From the NCBI RefSeq assembly GCF_918797505.1, contig NC_092802.1, positions 22,155,883 to 22,219,882 on the forward strand: a stretch of DNA of 64,000 nucleotides, read 5' to 3'. Under the pieces are notes generated by a model. It was not told the origin of the DNA, did not search any database, and saw only the letters and a list, made by a program, of their open reading frames with translations. Shown in pieces: positions 62,901-64,000 of this stretch; positions within the stretch are counted from its first letter, which is position 1; each line of letters opens with the position of its first letter. The stretch comes from Bemisia tabaci. Lineage: Eukaryota > Arthropoda > Insecta > Hemiptera > Aleyrodidae. Position numbers and translations under genes: made by a program.

Positions 62901-63744
62901 AGTGTGCACCTCAGTAATCGATTCTTTCAGTTAGCTTCTAATAGAAAAATATTTCGAGTCAAGTAAATTCCATAAAGTATTTACTTGGCTACATCTTAGA
63001 GAACGCAATTTTTCAGTTGGCAAAGGGCATGGAAAATCTAGAGTCTTGCAGGGCACAAAGTACCATAAAATGTGCTAAAATCACAAAAAAAAAATTGCCC
63101 CTTTGCAAAACTCTTGGGGAAACATTCAAAATTGACTGCACTAGGCAGAGAGGGACCAAGTCACATTAGACATTGCCAAATTTTATCAGACGTTTTATTT
63201 ATTCGGAAGAACAGTAATGTAAATCCTTTTAATTTCATGGAATTTCCTCTGTGAAGTAATGCCAATTTTTTTGTAATTTTCCTTTAAAAAAAGGTATGTA
63301 CAATCGACCTCCTGTAAAACATGAATTGTTTGATTGAATTTCGCAACGGCTAATGTGAATTGCATCCTTTTGGGTTAGAATTATTCGGACGGATGCAATT
63401 TTACATTAAGACTAATATTCCTGCTTTATTTTAGACACACATTTAGTGTCATTAATTTAACTATGTAGATAGTTGCTTTGATGAATAAGCCAAAAATAAT
63501 AGTTCCTCGTGGAAAAATGAGGTTCAATTATCTCTCTACTTTCTTAACCTTAACTTAATGTTTACTCACATTTCACCCGATCTTTGTCGAGAGGTTTTTT
63601 GTATTTCTCGTTTGTACATTTCTTAGGACAGTCGTGGTCGAAGACCATTTGTCCTTTGCATTCGTTTATTTTATTCTTTCTGCCAGGGTAGTCATCATAA
63701 TAAGTGGTATGATCACATGCAGGGTAGGTGTAAGGCACGCAACC
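59952..63744 (-). CDS. Second cathepsin B-like pseudoenzyme, last three exons (5' part outside window)
   Basis: Visible exons: 63744-63570, 62496-62380 and 60169-59952 (stop). The last two have exactly the same lengths (117 and 218 bp) and phases as exons 5 and 6 of the gene at 41649-49712; the first is 175 rather than 184 bp. The protein shows GCVPYTYPACDHT (occluding-loop region without HH), YGPVVTNV...DDFLEKPNG, and AEKLIKIIGWG where active enzymes have GGHA before the IIGWG block. The catalytic asparagine is again histidine (MHTW). The nucleophile position is in a missing upstream exon. It is a tandem paralogue in the same orientation, still fully open, with upstream exons expected beyond base 64000. 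Confidence 0.88.
60464..60869. mobile_element. hAT-like MITE, TAGAGTACC family, copy 2
   Basis: The left end TAGAGTACCGTACTTTATAA and right end CCCTATAAAGGTACTCTA are flanked by TCCTGAAT and TCTTGAAT (7 of 8 equal). It lies in the last intron of the second cathepsin-like gene. Confidence 0.8.
60903..61022. repeat. Half of a CAGAGGCGGATCCAG hAT-like MITE
   Basis: CAGAGGCGGATCCAGAAATT and the inner CCCTCCAAGAATCGA match one arm of the elements at 38.7 and 40.6 kb. The other arm is absent, and the CTGCCGTGCTAAGG MITE begins at the break. Confidence 0.6.
61024..61276. mobile_element. CTGCCGTGCTAAGG MITE, copy 8
   Basis: Ends CTGCCGTGCTAAGGAAGAAC and GTTCTTCCTTAGCACGGCAG are a perfect 20-bp inverted pair, the best preserved copy in the window. 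Confidence 0.9.
61280..62379 (-). other. Intron of the second cathepsin-like gene, remainder
   Basis: It holds a polypurine/polypyrimidine tract at about 61800-62040 (GAAGAG and CTTCTTCCTC words) and otherwise nothing supported. Confidence 0.5.
62497..63569 (-). other. Intron of the second cathepsin-like gene
   Basis: An AT-rich tract lies at 62520-62640. A degenerate hAT MITE-like piece (CTCAGTAATCGATTCTTTCA) is near 62910. The overlapping plus-strand ORF at 62635-62934 has no family resemblance. Confidence 0.45.
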
Positions 63745-64000
63745 CTAAAAAGAAAACATGTTACAAGAGGATAGAATAAAGCGAAAGCTCAAAATTGTTT
63801 ATGAGAGGTATTTATAGAATAAGTGAATATGTATTGACCGAAAAAAATACGTTTCTCCGATCGTGACGTTGCACGTCACGTCCGTGTTTATTTTTCAAAA
63901 GAAAATCAATTATTAATTTTTGTTTTAATATGTATCCTAAAAATTCCCTCAGCCTATTCAGAATCATTCACCAAGTATTTTGAGCCGATATTTTAATCAG

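Noticed and set aside
62635..62934. Plus-strand 99-codon frame
   Set aside because: No family resemblance; it ends in a degenerate MITE and lies antisense within a cathepsin-like intron.

Overview
This is eukaryotic, most likely insect, nuclear DNA: AT-rich, long introns with GT-AG borders, GC-richer coding exons, and inverted-repeat DNA transposons filling most introns and spacers. Cathepsin B-like genes in tandem, an AAA-ATPase-like gene of prokaryote-type architecture and the style of the small repeats together suggest a sap-sucking hemipteran, with a whitefly (Bemisia-like) as my best guess. The species is inferred, not proven.

Layout. (1) 1-6312, plus strand: the last three exons of an AAA-ATPase-like gene; its Walker A part lies left of the window. 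A 735-bp hAT-like element sits in its 3' flank, and degenerate copies of its 3' end are tandemly repeated at 9.6-10.0 kb. (2) 6.4-13.0 kb: gene-free and repeat-dominated. (3) 13089-32898, minus strand: a complete eight-exon lysosomal-type beta-N-acetylhexosaminidase (551 aa, active-site residues present). Its introns hold a piggyBac-type element, a ten-copy 78-bp minisatellite, a chromodomain-bearing inverted duplication and an isolated plus-strand ORF. (4) 33-41.6 kb: mostly repeats, with one orphan exon-like segment. (5) 41649-49712, minus strand: a complete six-exon cathepsin B-like gene encoding a secreted 361-aa protein with all three catalytic residues replaced. (6) 50-59.5 kb: transposon territory, including a 1-kb element with tandem-repeat termini and a 1.7-kb tract carrying about ten copies of a GTCCGTACCGTAGCC-like motif. 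(7) 59952-63744 onward, minus strand: the last three exons of a second cathepsin B-like paralogue with the same visible catalytic-site losses; its 5' part is right of the window.

The genes form no operon or obvious pathway. The hexosaminidase and the cathepsin-like proteins are both secretory/lysosomal products, but their proximity may be chance. The main points of interest are the paired cathepsin B pseudoenzymes, the AAA-ATPase-like gene with a degraded nuclease end, and the nested transposons whose target duplications and empty sites can be read directly. Exon joins were made by eye from splice signals, phase and family similarity; no alignment program or database was available.
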